A stretch of 64,000 nucleotides of DNA. Source: an uncultured Gemmataceae bacterium. GTDB taxonomy: Bacteria; Planctomycetota; Planctomycetia; Gemmatales; Gemmataceae. Shown here piece after piece: positions 1-8,419 of the stretch (the first letter of the stretch is position 1; the number at the start of each line of letters is the position of its first letter). The notes beneath the pieces are model-generated. The model made no database searches and was not told the origin of the DNA. It was given only the letters and a program-made list of their open reading frames with translations. Both the position numbers and the translations under genes were made by a program. The DNA is taken from the NCBI GenBank assembly GCA_937923405.1, contig CALDUY010000028.1, forward strand, positions 36,695-100,694. Reading direction: 5' to 3'.

Positions 1-427
1 CCAGGTCGTACTGAATCAGCACTTCTAGTGCTAGCAGGGCCAGTTCGTCGTCCTGCTCCGCTCGTTGCCGCAGGGCTGGAGTCGGTTCCTCACCTCGCTG
101 GACGGCGATGAGAGCGGCTTCGAGTTCGACCGCTTCGCCCTGGTAGCCGGCCTCTCGACAACGCCGTAGGTGTTCGTAGGCATCGTAGTATTCCCGCAGC
201 CAGCGACAGGCACGCGCAGCCAGCAAGTGGGCGTGGGCATCGTTGGGACGTGATGCGAGATATTGCTGGAACTGCTCACGCGCTTCGCCGTAGCGACGTG
301 CCTGTAGAGCGGCTTTCCCCGCTTGCAGAAAACGCCGCGGATATTGCCTCCAGAACCACACCGCCCCTCCGACCGCAAGCAGGAGGGCCAGCAGCAGAAT
401 CGCTGTTCGGCTCCACTGTTTACTCAC
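1..427 (-). CDS. TPR-like membrane-anchored protein, truncated by window edge
   Basis: The frame opens at a GTG (425-427) with AGGAG about 8 bases upstream and runs off the left edge after 142 codons. Residues 9-23 form a hydrophobic anchor (AILLLALLLAVGGAVWF). Helical pairs follow that look like tetratricopeptide repeats (ALQARRYGEAREQFQQYL, then DAHAHLLAARACRWL and DAYEHLRRCREAGY). TPR proteins are protein-protein scaffolds. The gene begins 18 bases after the stop of the ASPIC/UnbV gene and reads the same way, so the two are probably one operon. In planctomycetes TPR and ASPIC/FG-GAP genes are often neighbours, which is general knowledge of the families. The function is unknown and the C-terminus is not visible. 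Confidence 0.75.
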   Translation of the reverse strand, partial: MSKQWSRTAILLLALLLAVGGAVWFWRQYPRRFLQAGKAALQARRYGEAREQFQQYLASRPNDAHAHLLAARACRWLREYYDAYEHLRRCREAGYQGEAVELEAALIAVQRGEEPTPALRQRAEQDDELALLALEVLIQYDL

Positions 428-445
428 GATCGCGCTCCTGTTAGC

Positions 446-2254
446 TCACTTCTTGGCGGAAATGGGTTCGGCGGATTCCTGGCCCTGCACGAGTCGATAG
501 TAGCGATCGGGACTCAACCCAGTGAACTGCTGCTGGCTGCCATCGGGCCAGTGGACAATAAGCCGACCCGGTTGAGCTTTGCCCAGACCGAAGTTCATAC
601 GGCGATCGCTGGCCGAACAGTACGAGCCTCCTCCCTTGGCGAAGCGGGTTTGCCTTTGTCCGTCGGCTTCCAGCACCACACGAGCACCGACAACGCAGGC
701 GTGCTGCTTGCCGACCAACTCCACCCCCAGCCAGTGCTGGTCCTGTCCGCCGATGCCACGCAGCACCGCAGCTGGTTCGTTCATGTTACTCAACACTAGA
801 TCCACGCGACCGTCATTGTCCAGATCCCCTGCCGCTAGCCCTCGACCCAGACGCGGCGTGTCGTAATAGGTGCCCAGTCGCGGGCTGGCATCGCGGAACT
901 TCCCCTGATGATTCATCAGCAGAACTGGTCGCTGCTTGCGGCTAGAGTTTTTGCCCGTCGGATAGCGAATGGCATGGCCGTTGGTGACGACGAGATCCTC
1001 CCACCCGTCGAGGTCGGCGTCGACAAACGCAGTGCCCCAGCCGACGAACAGCTGACCAATCGCCGCAATCCCCGCAGCCGCGGTGCGGAAGTGGAAGAAG
1101 GCCATCCCGGGTTTGGAATCGTTGCGATACAGACCGTGCAACTCATTCTCGTAATTGGTCACCCACAGATTCGGTTTGCCAGTACGTTCGGGATCGCCGG
1201 CGTCGAGTCCCATACTTCCGTTGGGCGTGCCGCGATCATCCAAGGCTACACCGCTGATCTGGCCGCGCTCCTCGAAGCGGATCTCGCCTGGCTTGGAACG
1301 ATTCAGATAGAGAAAGTTATCGACGGTGTCGTTGGCGACGTAGATATCCGGCTTACCATCGCCATCGAGGTCGATGATGAGAACGCCCAGCCCTTTGCTG
1401 GCCGTGGGACCGCCTGACCGAAGATTTGCCTCCTTGCTGACGTCGACAAAACTGCCTTGGCCTGTATTGCGATAGACTTTGTGCGGTAACCCGTCGAAAC
1501 TCTTGGGCGGACAGACATCGGGGATCTTGCCATCGTAGGAACAAGCAGGGTGCTTTTTCCATGACCAATCAACATACTGGCATATATAAATGTCTGGATA
1601 CCCATCCCCGTCGAGGTCGCCGAACGCAGCGCTGGTGGACCAGAGAATGCCGCTGCCCAGTCCGGCCTGGTCGGTGACGTCGAGGAAACGCCGACCTTTC
1701 TTGGGATCGTTGGGATCCACTGCAACGTTACGGAAGAGCGCGACTCGTCCCCAGCCGGTGACGAGCAGATCCGGCCAACCGTCACGGTCGTAATCCGCCA
1801 CGGCACAGCCATGTGTGTAGAACCACGGTTTGCCATCGGCCAGCTTGTCCAGTCCAACGGTTACGGTGACGTCCTCGAACTTACCGCCGCCCAGGTTGCG
1901 ATACAGTTTGCAGGGTAACCCAACGATCTCTTTGAGATCCGGGCCGGTGTAGTCGCCACCTCCAGGCAAGAAGATGTCTAGCAGTCCGTCGCCGTCATAG
2001 TCGATGAGGCCGGCTCCACCGCCCAGCGATTCGAGGATCGCCAGATGATTTGCCGTACGTTCGCCGTTCTGATAGGTGAAGTTTACTCCCGAACGAGCGG
2101 TGATGTCCTCGAACAACGGCGGACCTAATGGTTCGGGAGCGAGACCGCCCAGATCGGGCTGTTCGAGCGGAGGTGTCGGACGAAGAAAATAAACGCTCGC
2201 GGCAACACCACCCAGCAGAACCAAGAAACCGAGAATGAAACTAAGAGAACGCAT
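446..2254 (-). CDS. FG-GAP/VCBS repeat protein with C-terminal ASPIC/UnbV domain
   Basis: This is a 602-residue exported protein. The N-terminus (MRSLSFILGFLVLLGGVAASVYF) is a signal peptide or anchor. The body repeats FG-GAP/VCBS blade motifs with Asp-rich calcium loops (DYDGDGLLDIFL, DYDRDGWPDLLV, DLDGDGYPDIYI, DLDGDGKPDIYV, DADLDGWEDLVV, DLDNDGRVDLVL), which points to a beta-propeller like the integrin alpha head. The last 90 or so residues match the ASPIC/UnbV domain (GARVVLEADGQRQTR, then a GLGKA... VHWPDGSQQQF stretch). It lies directly upstream of the TPR gene. A role in extracytoplasmic binding is inferred; no enzyme activity is evident. Confidence 0.9.
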   Translation of the reverse strand: MRSLSFILGFLVLLGGVAASVYFLRPTPPLEQPDLGGLAPEPLGPPLFEDITARSGVNFTYQNGERTANHLAILESLGGGAGLIDYDGDGLLDIFLPGGGDYTGPDLKEIVGLPCKLYRNLGGGKFEDVTVTVGLDKLADGKPWFYTHGCAVADYDRDGWPDLLVTGWGRVALFRNVAVDPNDPKKGRRFLDVTDQAGLGSGILWSTSAAFGDLDGDGYPDIYICQYVDWSWKKHPACSYDGKIPDVCPPKSFDGLPHKVYRNTGQGSFVDVSKEANLRSGGPTASKGLGVLIIDLDGDGKPDIYVANDTVDNFLYLNRSKPGEIRFEERGQISGVALDDRGTPNGSMGLDAGDPERTGKPNLWVTNYENELHGLYRNDSKPGMAFFHFRTAAAGIAAIGQLFVGWGTAFVDADLDGWEDLVVTNGHAIRYPTGKNSSRKQRPVLLMNHQGKFRDASPRLGTYYDTPRLGRGLAAGDLDNDGRVDLVLSNMNEPAAVLRGIGGQDQHWLGVELVGKQHACVVGARVVLEADGQRQTRFAKGGGSYCSASDRRMNFGLGKAQPGRLIVHWPDGSQQQFTGLSPDRYYRLVQGQESAEPISAKK

Positions 2255-2396
2255 GGAGAATCTCGACCGAGAAGTGCCGATCTGTAGGCCAGGCGAACGG
2301 GTACAGACGGCAGGAGAGTTTCGGACGCGAAACGAAACGATCTATCTTTGAGACTAGGAAACAGTTGCGAGGCCTGTCAAGCGATCTGGAACCATC

Positions 2397-2425
2397 TTGA
2401 CAAAGAGGTCTAGCCTCGCTATAGC
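2397..2425 (+). promoter_or_regulatory. Sigma-70-type promoter of the FkbM gene
   Basis: TTGACA (2397-2402) is followed by a 17-base spacer and TATAGC (2420-2425). The -35 is a perfect consensus and the -10 matches at 5 of 6 positions. It lies about 98 bases upstream of the GTG start, and it overlaps the nominal TTG start of the longest reading frame, which argues against that upstream start. Confidence 0.65.
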
Positions 2426-2522
2426 CCCGTCCTCGCTGCAAAATCTCCACCGGATTGCCGCGTCCCTGCCCAGGGGAGCCGACCTGGCGAGGGCCACGAA
2501 TCCTCGTCTCAAGGAGCGTACC

Positions 2523-3461
2523 GTGAACTGCAACGGCGCGATGATCAGTTACGCGCAGAATCGCGAAGACGTGCTGTTAGCACGAGTTTTTCGCGAGGTC
2601 GCCCAGGGATTCTACGTCGACGTCGGAGCGAACGATCCGGTCCATTGCTCGGTGACCAAGCACTTCTACGATCAAGGCTGGCACGGAATCAATCTGGAAC
2701 CAGGCCGAATCTTCGAGCAACTCGCTGCTGCTCGACCGCGCGATTTGAATTTGAATCTTGCCGCCTCCGATCAGGCAGGCGTGATGACGTTCTACGAATA
2801 TCTCGAAGGAGTCTATCACGGCTTGTCGAGCCTGCATCCGGAATTGCCCGGCGACGACGCGGCGCTGAGTCGGCGTATTGAACGACAAGTCGAAGTCCGC
2901 CCGTTACGCGAGATCTTCGCCGAGTTTGCCCCACCACGAATCGACTTCATGTCCGTGGATGTCGAGCAACACGAACGGCAGGTACTGCTTGGCAACGACT
3001 GGTCGCGTTATCGGCCAAGGGTCGTTCTCGTCGAGGCGACCCAGCCGCGCAGTTCGGCTCCGGCCCATCATGGCTGGGAGCCAATCTTGCTGAATGCTGG
3101 CTACTCTTTTGTCTACTTCGACGGTCTGAATCGTTACTATTTACGCCACGAAGATGCCGCCCTGGCCGATCGATTTGCCACACCGCCAAATGTCTTCGAC
3201 AACTACGTTCTTGCCAGCACAGTCGAACTGCATCAACGCATCGCCAGCCTACTCAAAGAAATCGAACGGCTAAACCGTGAGATTCACGCCAAGAACGTCG
3301 AGTTGGCCCGAATTGACCAGGCGTATCAGCAAGTCGAACAAGCCTATCTAGGATTGATTGCCGGCACCAGTGAAGGCAGTCTCCAAACCGGTCTCTGGTT
3401 GGCCCGACAAATGACGCGAGTATCCAACGCAGCAGCACGCCTCACCCGTCGTGCCGCTTGA
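2523..3461 (+). CDS. FkbM family methyltransferase
   Basis: This is a 312-residue SAM-dependent methyltransferase of the FkbM type, a family that often O-methylates sugars or polyketides. The typical opening MISYAQNREDVLL is followed by motif I (FYVDVGANDPVHCSVT), the Glu of motif II (INLEPG) and an IDFMSVDVEQHE block. The C-terminal 60 residues are charged and probably coiled coil (LKEIERLNREIHAKNVELARI). I chose GTG 2523 because AAGGAG (2511-2516) lies six bases upstream; ATG 2541 is the alternative. A longer frame reaches back to TTG 2397 but that codon is the promoter -35. The gene stands alone between divergent and convergent neighbours. The substrate is unknown; a surface glycan is plausible. 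Confidence 0.88.
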   Translation: MNCNGAMISYAQNREDVLLARVFREVAQGFYVDVGANDPVHCSVTKHFYDQGWHGINLEPGRIFEQLAAARPRDLNLNLAASDQAGVMTFYEYLEGVYHGLSSLHPELPGDDAALSRRIERQVEVRPLREIFAEFAPPRIDFMSVDVEQHERQVLLGNDWSRYRPRVVLVEATQPRSSAPAHHGWEPILLNAGYSFVYFDGLNRYYLRHEDAALADRFATPPNVFDNYVLASTVELHQRIASLLKEIERLNREIHAKNVELARIDQAYQQVEQAYLGLIAGTSEGSLQTGLWLARQMTRVSNAAARLTRRAA

Positions 3462-3622
3462 GCCAGAAACTCTCTCGGCGGCTCAGCATATTGCTCATTT
3501 TGCGATCTCTTTTTTCTGGGTTTATGGCACATTCTGTGAGGACGCGAAACTCTCACAGCCGCGCTAGTGGTTGATTGCAGCAGAATTGAGGGGTGGCTCA
3601 GAAACGACTCCTCGGATCTGAG

Positions 3623-3642
3623 CGGAGGGCGTCAGCCCTCCG
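3623..3642. terminator. Perfect 8-bp hairpin
   Basis: CGGAGGGC (3623-3630), loop GTCA, GCCCTCCG (3635-3642). It has no clear T-run. Its position between the convergent fkbM and phosphofructokinase genes suggests a terminator, but it could be part of a repeat. Confidence 0.4.
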
Positions 3643-3667
3643 TGCTTCGCGACAAATACGGCTTTTT

Positions 3668-3725
3668 CGCCGGCTAAAGCCTGCGCCTACCCCTCCCAAT
3701 CGGTAGCCGCAGGCTTCAGCCGGCG
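3668..3725. repeat. Inverted repeat of the GGCTAAAGCCTGCG family
   Basis: The left arm (3668-3691) and right arm (3702-3725) are 24 bases each, match at 22 positions and enclose a 10-base loop. The core GCCGGCTAAAGCCTGCG recurs in the elements at 46850-46986 and 52112-52248. This copy lacks their terminal inverted repeats, so it looks like a core-only or decayed member. Confidence 0.8.
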
Positions 3726-3832
3726 CTTACCGTCGCTCCTTAATTTGCCCAGCGACAATCAGTCGAGGAGCGACGAGCGGAGTAGACGGGGAGCGAAACC
3801 GCTCTCCGCTCGACCAATCAGTAGGTACAGCC

Positions 3833-5119
3833 TCAGACCGTCTTGGCGAAGCGAGCCTTAAACTGCTCTGGGGTCATGTTCACCTTGCTCGCCAGTAGAG
3901 CCAGGCGTTCCGGCTCTTGGAAGTCGCGCTCCCGCAGACGTAGCATGTAGCGTCGGGCACACTGATAGCCTTCGCCGTTGATGTTCACTCGACGAGTGGT
4001 CATCCGCTTGGTCTTCGGGTCGAGCATAGTGTCGAAGGGCAACGGTTGCAGTTTGCCTCCGACCAAGCTGATGATCGCGCCGTACTTGCTGGCCTCTTCA
4101 CTGAAGAGGAAGCGAACCGCACCGTAGCCCAGGTCGCGGGTGTATTCCGCGTCGAAAGGAATGGGGTCGGCACAGCGCAGTTCGTAGCCGAGATCCTTGT
4201 CGATCAGGGTGGTGCTAAGTCCCAACTCTTTGAGTTTCTGAGTCAGGCGGTCCTTGATCATGCGACCAAACTCGATCTCACCCAGGCGGATGTGGCCGTG
4301 CGGATCGCGGGTCACTTCGCCGTAACGGCCCATTGTGCCGCTGTCGATAATCTGCTGAAGGCCCTTCTCGCCGATCGACTCCAGCAGCCCCTCGGCGAGC
4401 ACGGCGACGCCGTAGTTGGCTCCCTTGGTCAAACGAACGATGATCGCGCCGATGATAATGTCGCAAATGTCATCCAAGGTAACGTCGCGATCTTGGAATT
4501 CCTCGGGAATGATATTCAGGGTGGCGGCGGCGGCCTTGCCGATGCCCAGGGCGAGGTGGCCGGCGGCGCGGCCCATGCTGACGATCAGATACCAGCGTCC
4601 CGTGGTGCGAGCATCCTCGGCCAGATTGCGCACGATGCCGACTCCGACCTGTCGCGCTGTCTCGAAGCCGAACGTCGGCGTCGAGCCAGGCAACGGCAGA
4701 TCGTTGTCGATCGTCTTGGGAACGTGGGCGACGCGAATGCGGCCCTGGGCATGCTGATAGACCTGACTGCCCGAGTAGGCCGTGTCGTCACCACCGATTG
4801 TCACCAACATCGTGACGCCCAGCTCCTCGAACGCCTTGAGGACGTTCTTCATCAGTTCGGGCGGCTTAGTGGGATTAGTACGCGAGGTACGCAGAATCGA
4901 TCCGCCACGCAGGTTGATGCGTTTGACATGATCGATTTGCAAGTTGATGGTATGATCCGTTCTTCCTTCAACGAGCCACTTGAACCCATCGTAACAACCG
5001 ACTACCTCCAGTCCTTGTTCGATGGCCTCGATAGTCACCGCGCTAATCACACCGTTAATGCCTGGAGCCGGCCCTCCGCCGACCACCAGAGCGAGCTTGC
5101 CCGCTTTCGCTTTCGACAT
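3833..5119 (-). CDS. pfp: 6-phosphofructokinase, pyrophosphate-dependent type
   Basis: This is a 428-residue enzyme of the PfkA superfamily that phosphorylates fructose 6-phosphate. The N-terminal loop is GGGPAPGINGVI. Two residues suggest PPi rather than ATP as phosphoryl donor: GGDDT, where ATP enzymes have GGDGS, and PKTIDND, where ATP enzymes have PGTIDND with catalytic Asp. The sequence MGRAAGHLALGIG fits the substrate-binding region. With pyrophosphate the reaction is reversible, so it can serve glycolysis and gluconeogenesis. The start is ATG 5119, because GAGG sits six bases upstream of it and directly abuts the earlier ATG 5125. It is transcribed alone. Donor specificity is inferred from motifs. 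Confidence 0.9.
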   Translation of the reverse strand: MSKAKAGKLALVVGGGPAPGINGVISAVTIEAIEQGLEVVGCYDGFKWLVEGRTDHTINLQIDHVKRINLRGGSILRTSRTNPTKPPELMKNVLKAFEELGVTMLVTIGGDDTAYSGSQVYQHAQGRIRVAHVPKTIDNDLPLPGSTPTFGFETARQVGVGIVRNLAEDARTTGRWYLIVSMGRAAGHLALGIGKAAAATLNIIPEEFQDRDVTLDDICDIIIGAIIVRLTKGANYGVAVLAEGLLESIGEKGLQQIIDSGTMGRYGEVTRDPHGHIRLGEIEFGRMIKDRLTQKLKELGLSTTLIDKDLGYELRCADPIPFDAEYTRDLGYGAVRFLFSEEASKYGAIISLVGGKLQPLPFDTMLDPKTKRMTTRRVNINGEGYQCARRYMLRLRERDFQEPERLALLASKVNMTPEQFKARFAKTV

Positions 5120-5293
5120 GTTCATCCTCTAAAAAACCAGGCGGGAGATCACGCCCCACACCACGACCACGCCGCGCGGTGGACCCTCCCCTCGCACGGC
5201 GTAGTTTCGTTGTCAATGTATCGACGTGACTGGATTCGACCAACCTCGGCGTACAGTTCTAAGGATGAAATGTCGATGAAGCCGACTTTACGA

Positions 5294-5734
5294 TTATTTG
5301 ACCCGTTCCAGGACGATCATCGTCGATCCGTCGCGAGGCGTCTCGAATGAATCTGGTCGGTTGGCTTCGTTGAGATAGACAATGTCGACTCGATCGGCTT
5401 CACGGCGGATAATCCCCGACCACAACAATTCGTTTTGCGATCCTCGCCAGTCCAGATGAGCCGGCTTCTGTTGATTGTGAATCTCGATGCGGTGCCTGGC
5501 GACAACTTCCCTTTGCTCCAGCAACGACCAGGTATCGTTCTCAATGTGAATATGGGTGATCGTCCAGGGGTAATCGTTCTTCACCCCCTTACGCCAGTGG
5601 TAATGTCCTTTGACCCGCCACAGGCCCTGAAACCGAGGCAAATCAATCAGCCGACTGTCGCGCTCGGGTCGATAAGGCGGCACGGGAGCAAACGCCAGAC
5701 TGCACAGCACCAGAAGCGGTACGACACGTCGCAT
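5294..5734 (-). CDS. Small secreted protein of unknown function
   Basis: This is a 146-residue protein with a signal peptide (MRRVVPLLVLCSLAFAPVPP). The mature part (RFQGLWRVKGHYHWRKG, then SLLEQREVVARHRIEI and VDIVYLNEANRPDSFETPRDG) has a beta-rich, lipocalin-like feel and resembles the planctomycete TIGR03067-type 'LqGtW' proteins only weakly. ATG 5734 was chosen because AAGGAG lies eight bases upstream; the frame remains open further upstream. It reads away from the dienelactone hydrolase gene by 71 bases and could share its transcript. I cannot assign a function. Confidence 0.65.
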   Translation of the reverse strand: MRRVVPLLVLCSLAFAPVPPYRPERDSRLIDLPRFQGLWRVKGHYHWRKGVKNDYPWTITHIHIENDTWSLLEQREVVARHRIEIHNQQKPAHLDWRGSQNELLWSGIIRREADRVDIVYLNEANRPDSFETPRDGSTMIVLERVK

Positions 5735-5805
5735 GGGAGGAACTCCTTGTCCTGTCCGAGAGATCAACCGCATCGTACCACGCGGTGAGACAGGCAAGCA
5801 AGGAG

Positions 5806-6600
5806 TCACTTGTCGGCTTGACGAAAAGCCTTCTTGAACAGCTCGCTCATGGCCTGAAACGATTCCTTATCGACCTTCTCGTTGTAGGCCAATCCCTTGA
5901 CACCGACCTTCTCGATACCCGGAACCGTGAAGCTGTGAACAGCTCCTGGATACGACTTGAACTCGTACTTCACCTTGGCCTTATCCAGAGCAGCACGAAA
6001 CTCCTGGATCGTCTTCTCGGGGATGAAGCCATCCTCAGCTCCATGACAGATCAACAAAGTAGCTTTAATAGCCTTGGCCTGCGTCTCGTTAGGCACCGGC
6101 AGGGCTGCATGAAAGGTGACGACGACATCCAGGTCCGCGCCGGAGTAGGCCAGTTGCAGCACCGTCGAGCCGCCGAAGCAGAAGCCGATCGCTCCTAGCC
6201 GTGTCCGATCAGTCAGCTCGAAGTTCTTCAGCTGATCCAGACCGGCGCGAGCGCGTCCCAGCCAGAGTTTGAGGTTACTACGCACCGTCGAGGCCATCTC
6301 GGAGGCTTTCTTAGGATGCTCAGTCACTTCGCCGTTGCCGTACATGTCACAGGCAAAAGCGACGTAGCCGAGCTTGGCCACCATCTTGGCCCGATCGCGG
6401 GCATGTTCGTTCAACCCCCACCACTCGTGGACGAGCAGCACGCCTGGACGTTTCCCCTGGATGGCATCGTCCCAGGCGACGAAGCCTTTGAGCTTGGTGC
6501 CGTCGTACTCATACTCGATAACTTTGGTCTGAATTTCGGCACGCAGCAGCGGAGTAGCCACTACCAGCCACGCTACCAAGACACCAACAGATCGCATCAT
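5806..6600 (-). CDS. Dienelactone hydrolase family protein, secreted
   Basis: This is a 264-residue alpha/beta hydrolase with a signal peptide (MMRSVGVLVAWLVVATPLLRA). The triad of the dienelactone hydrolase family is visible: Cys in GFCFGG, Asp in HGAEDGFIP and His in GAVHSFT. LLVHEWWGLNEHARD is the typical oxyanion/N-terminal region. Cytosolic homologues hydrolyse dienelactones in aromatic degradation; this exported form probably has another ester substrate. Adjacent ATGs at 6600 and 6597 make the start uncertain by one codon. It follows the AhpD-like gene after 115 bases on the same strand. Confidence 0.88.
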   Translation of the reverse strand: MMRSVGVLVAWLVVATPLLRAEIQTKVIEYEYDGTKLKGFVAWDDAIQGKRPGVLLVHEWWGLNEHARDRAKMVAKLGYVAFACDMYGNGEVTEHPKKASEMASTVRSNLKLWLGRARAGLDQLKNFELTDRTRLGAIGFCFGGSTVLQLAYSGADLDVVVTFHAALPVPNETQAKAIKATLLICHGAEDGFIPEKTIQEFRAALDKAKVKYEFKSYPGAVHSFTVPGIEKVGVKGLAYNEKVDKESFQAMSELFKKAFRQADK

Positions 6601-6715
6601 GATTGTCTCTGAGGGAAGAATGTCGGGCATGCGGATAAGATAGGAACTGAGGAAAGGGGCGCGGAGGCCGCCCTACACGAAGTAGTCACGACCTCCGCTG
6701 CGATTGGGGTACGGA

Positions 6716-8002
6716 TTACTTCTCCAACGGCAGCCCCGCTGCTTCGGTGAGGCGGTTGAAGAACGCGGCGTTGCAGATTTGATAGACGATCTGCGCTACC
6801 TCGCGGTCGCTGTAGTGCTTGCGTACCGCGGCGATGTCGTCGTCGCCAATCCGGTGAGGCGTCGCTGTCAGCTTCCGCGCCAGACGAAGCGCCGCTTGCT
6901 CTCCGTCGGTGAAACCGGACAGATCGCCATCCAGCGCCCAGGGGTCCAGTCCCATCGCTTCCAACCGTTTGCGTGCCTGGCCCAGGGCGTACCAGGCGCG
7001 GTCCTCGCGGGCGGCGACCCAAGCAAGACGCGCTCGCAGCGTTTTGTCCAGATCGCCCTTCTCCTCAGCGGCTTTGAGGCTGAGAATGCGCGACTTGCCC
7101 GCGACCGGGAAGTTGGCCAGCAGCCGCACCCAGTTGGGCAACGGTCCCTTCGGCCAGTCACTCGGCAACAGCTCACGCACTTTGGCTTCGTCCACAAGGT
7201 CGAAGCGCGGCTCGCGCTTCTGGCAGGCCTGCAACGCCACTTCCACCTGCTCGCGCGACTCCAGCGCGGGCCGCTTCGTCTCCGCTGTCGGGATGACCTG
7301 GCTAACGCGCGTCTGGTACTTCTGGGGCGTGGGAGTCGTAAAATGGGTCATCACCGCCGGCCTTGTCGCGCCCTCTTTGTCGGGACCGAAGAACCGCCCT
7401 GTCTGTTCCTGCGGAATGCCCAGCGAGTCGGTCCACCGATTCGTCGCATTGTTGTTGGCGACCGTGAAGAGAATCTCCAACGCCTGGAGCGGTTTGTAGT
7501 GCTTCTTCAGCGTGTCCAGATGCTCCGTGGTAACGGTGTGGGGAGCCAACGTCAGCCGACGTGTGAAGTCGAACGCCGCCCGCTCTGCCGGCGTAAAGGC
7601 GTCCCAGTCGCCATCCAGAGCGGCGATGCGTTCCTCGGCACGGCCGGCGGCGGCCAGCTTCCATTCCTGGTGTCCCAGACAGTACTGGCAGTTGTTGCCT
7701 CGCGAGACGATCCAGAACAGTTCGGTCTTGAACGGATAGTCGAGCGTCATTGCGTCGTCCTGCCCGCGTGGAAAGTCGGCACTACGCAGTTCCTCGGGCA
7801 GGTACAGCTGCCGCATTCGTCCGTTGTTGACCACCCCGCGCCCCTTACCTTTTTCCTCTTCCGCAAGAGGGGGCAGCGGCAAGCGTGGTGTGGCCTTTTT
7901 CAGGGCTTCCAAAGCCTTCTTCATCTCCGGTCGTGTCGGCGGCACGGGCTTCTCGCCGTCCCCGGCCGCCAGTGAGGCCAGCAGGAGCAGTTCAGTGAAC
8001 AT
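6716..8002 (-). CDS. Duplicated AhpD-like (carboxymuconolactone decarboxylase fold) protein
   Basis: This 428-residue exported protein (signal MFTELLLLASLAAG) consists of two homologous AhpD-like halves. The first has a redox motif at C105-x2-C108-x2-H111 (NNCQYCLGHQEW). It is followed by LDGDWDAFTPAERAAF, HTVTTEHLDTLKKHY and NNNATNRWTDSLGIP. The second half repeats this pattern (LDGDLSGFTDGEQAAL, KHYSDREVAQIV, FFNRLTEAAGLP), but the matching residues are A336, A339 and Q342, so it cannot do thiol chemistry. AhpD proteins are thiol peroxidase/reductase partners. It lies 23 bases after a lipoprotein gene, with GAGAGG just before ATG 8002, at the end of an exported-protein operon. The exact activity is unknown. 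Confidence 0.8.
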   Translation of the reverse strand: MFTELLLLASLAAGDGEKPVPPTRPEMKKALEALKKATPRLPLPPLAEEEKGKGRGVVNNGRMRQLYLPEELRSADFPRGQDDAMTLDYPFKTELFWIVSRGNNCQYCLGHQEWKLAAAGRAEERIAALDGDWDAFTPAERAAFDFTRRLTLAPHTVTTEHLDTLKKHYKPLQALEILFTVANNNATNRWTDSLGIPQEQTGRFFGPDKEGATRPAVMTHFTTPTPQKYQTRVSQVIPTAETKRPALESREQVEVALQACQKREPRFDLVDEAKVRELLPSDWPKGPLPNWVRLLANFPVAGKSRILSLKAAEEKGDLDKTLRARLAWVAAREDRAWYALGQARKRLEAMGLDPWALDGDLSGFTDGEQAALRLARKLTATPHRIGDDDIAAVRKHYSDREVAQIVYQICNAAFFNRLTEAAGLPLEK

Positions 8003-8025
8003 CGTTCCTCTCTTTTGGTGCCATT

Positions 8026-8412
8026 TCAGGAATCTTCTTCGCGAACAATCGTAATCGACGGACTGGTGCCGATCGCGTACATCACTTTCTTGTTGGTGGA
8101 AGGCCGTCCGGCGTGTTGGAGTTTCAACACCACCGACACCCGCTGTTCCGCCGCGAATGGCGCATCGGCTCCGATCTCGAAACTGATCAACTTCGCACCT
8201 TTCTGCCAGTCGGGGTCGAGGACGCGCACGCTTGGAGTGCGCGCAAGTAGGTCGTCAGACGTTTCGCCCTTCTTCCATGCCTCCAAAGCGTCCCGGAGGA
8301 CGGCGCGGGCTTGGTCCGGGTCGGCCTTGTTCGGTGCAGACGATGCACCGCAGCCAGTTCCCAGTACCAAACCCGCCACCGTGATGGCGACGCCGATTAG
8401 ACGTTTGGTCAT
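8026..8412 (-). CDS. Small lipoprotein, paralogue of the 9551-9922 product
   Basis: This is a 128-residue lipoprotein: MTKRLIGVAITVAGLVLGTGCGAS ends in a lipobox (LGTGC). The mature part (DPDQARAVLRDALEAWKKGE, then DLLARTPSVRVLDPDW and ITIVRE) aligns along its whole length with the product at 9551-9922. ATGs at 8415 and 8412 are adjacent; GAGG (inside the upstream stop region) fits 8412 better. It starts four to seven bases after the DUF1559 stop, so it is translationally close to that gene. The protein family is unnamed to me; the repeated pairing with DUF1559 genes suggests a joint role. Confidence 0.8.
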   Translation of the reverse strand: MTKRLIGVAITVAGLVLGTGCGASSAPNKADPDQARAVLRDALEAWKKGETSDDLLARTPSVRVLDPDWQKGAKLISFEIGADAPFAAEQRVSVVLKLQHAGRPSTNKKVMYAIGTSPSITIVREEDS

Positions 8413-8419
8413 CATCGCC

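Larger units (their letters stand above)
3462..3832. other. Gene-free stretch with hairpins between convergent genes
   Basis: These 371 bases carry no supported gene. They hold three inverted repeats: TGTGAG/CTCACA (3535-3540 with 3552-3557), an 8-bp GC-rich hairpin at 3623-3642, and a 24-bp-arm inverted repeat at 3668-3725. The first two may end transcription from fkbM; the third belongs to a dispersed repeat family. Confidence 0.7.

Noticed and set aside
31..378. 115-codon minus-strand frame at the left edge
   Set aside because: The neighbouring frame with the GTG start at 427 gives a signal anchor and TPR helices; this one has a random, Arg/Ser-rich composition.
3520..3557. Possible sigma-54 promoter (TGGCAC at 3526)
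   Set aside because: No TTGC-type -12 element lies at the required distance.
4046..5350. 434-codon plus-strand frame opposite the phosphofructokinase gene
   Set aside because: It mirrors the real minus-strand gene, has low-complexity Ala/Asp/Gln composition and no recognisable motif, while the opposite strand has clear family motifs and a ribosome site.
6704..7975. 423-codon plus-strand frame opposite the AhpD-like gene
   Set aside because: It is a shadow of the real gene, Arg/Gln-rich with no domain pattern; the minus-strand product has conserved repeats.
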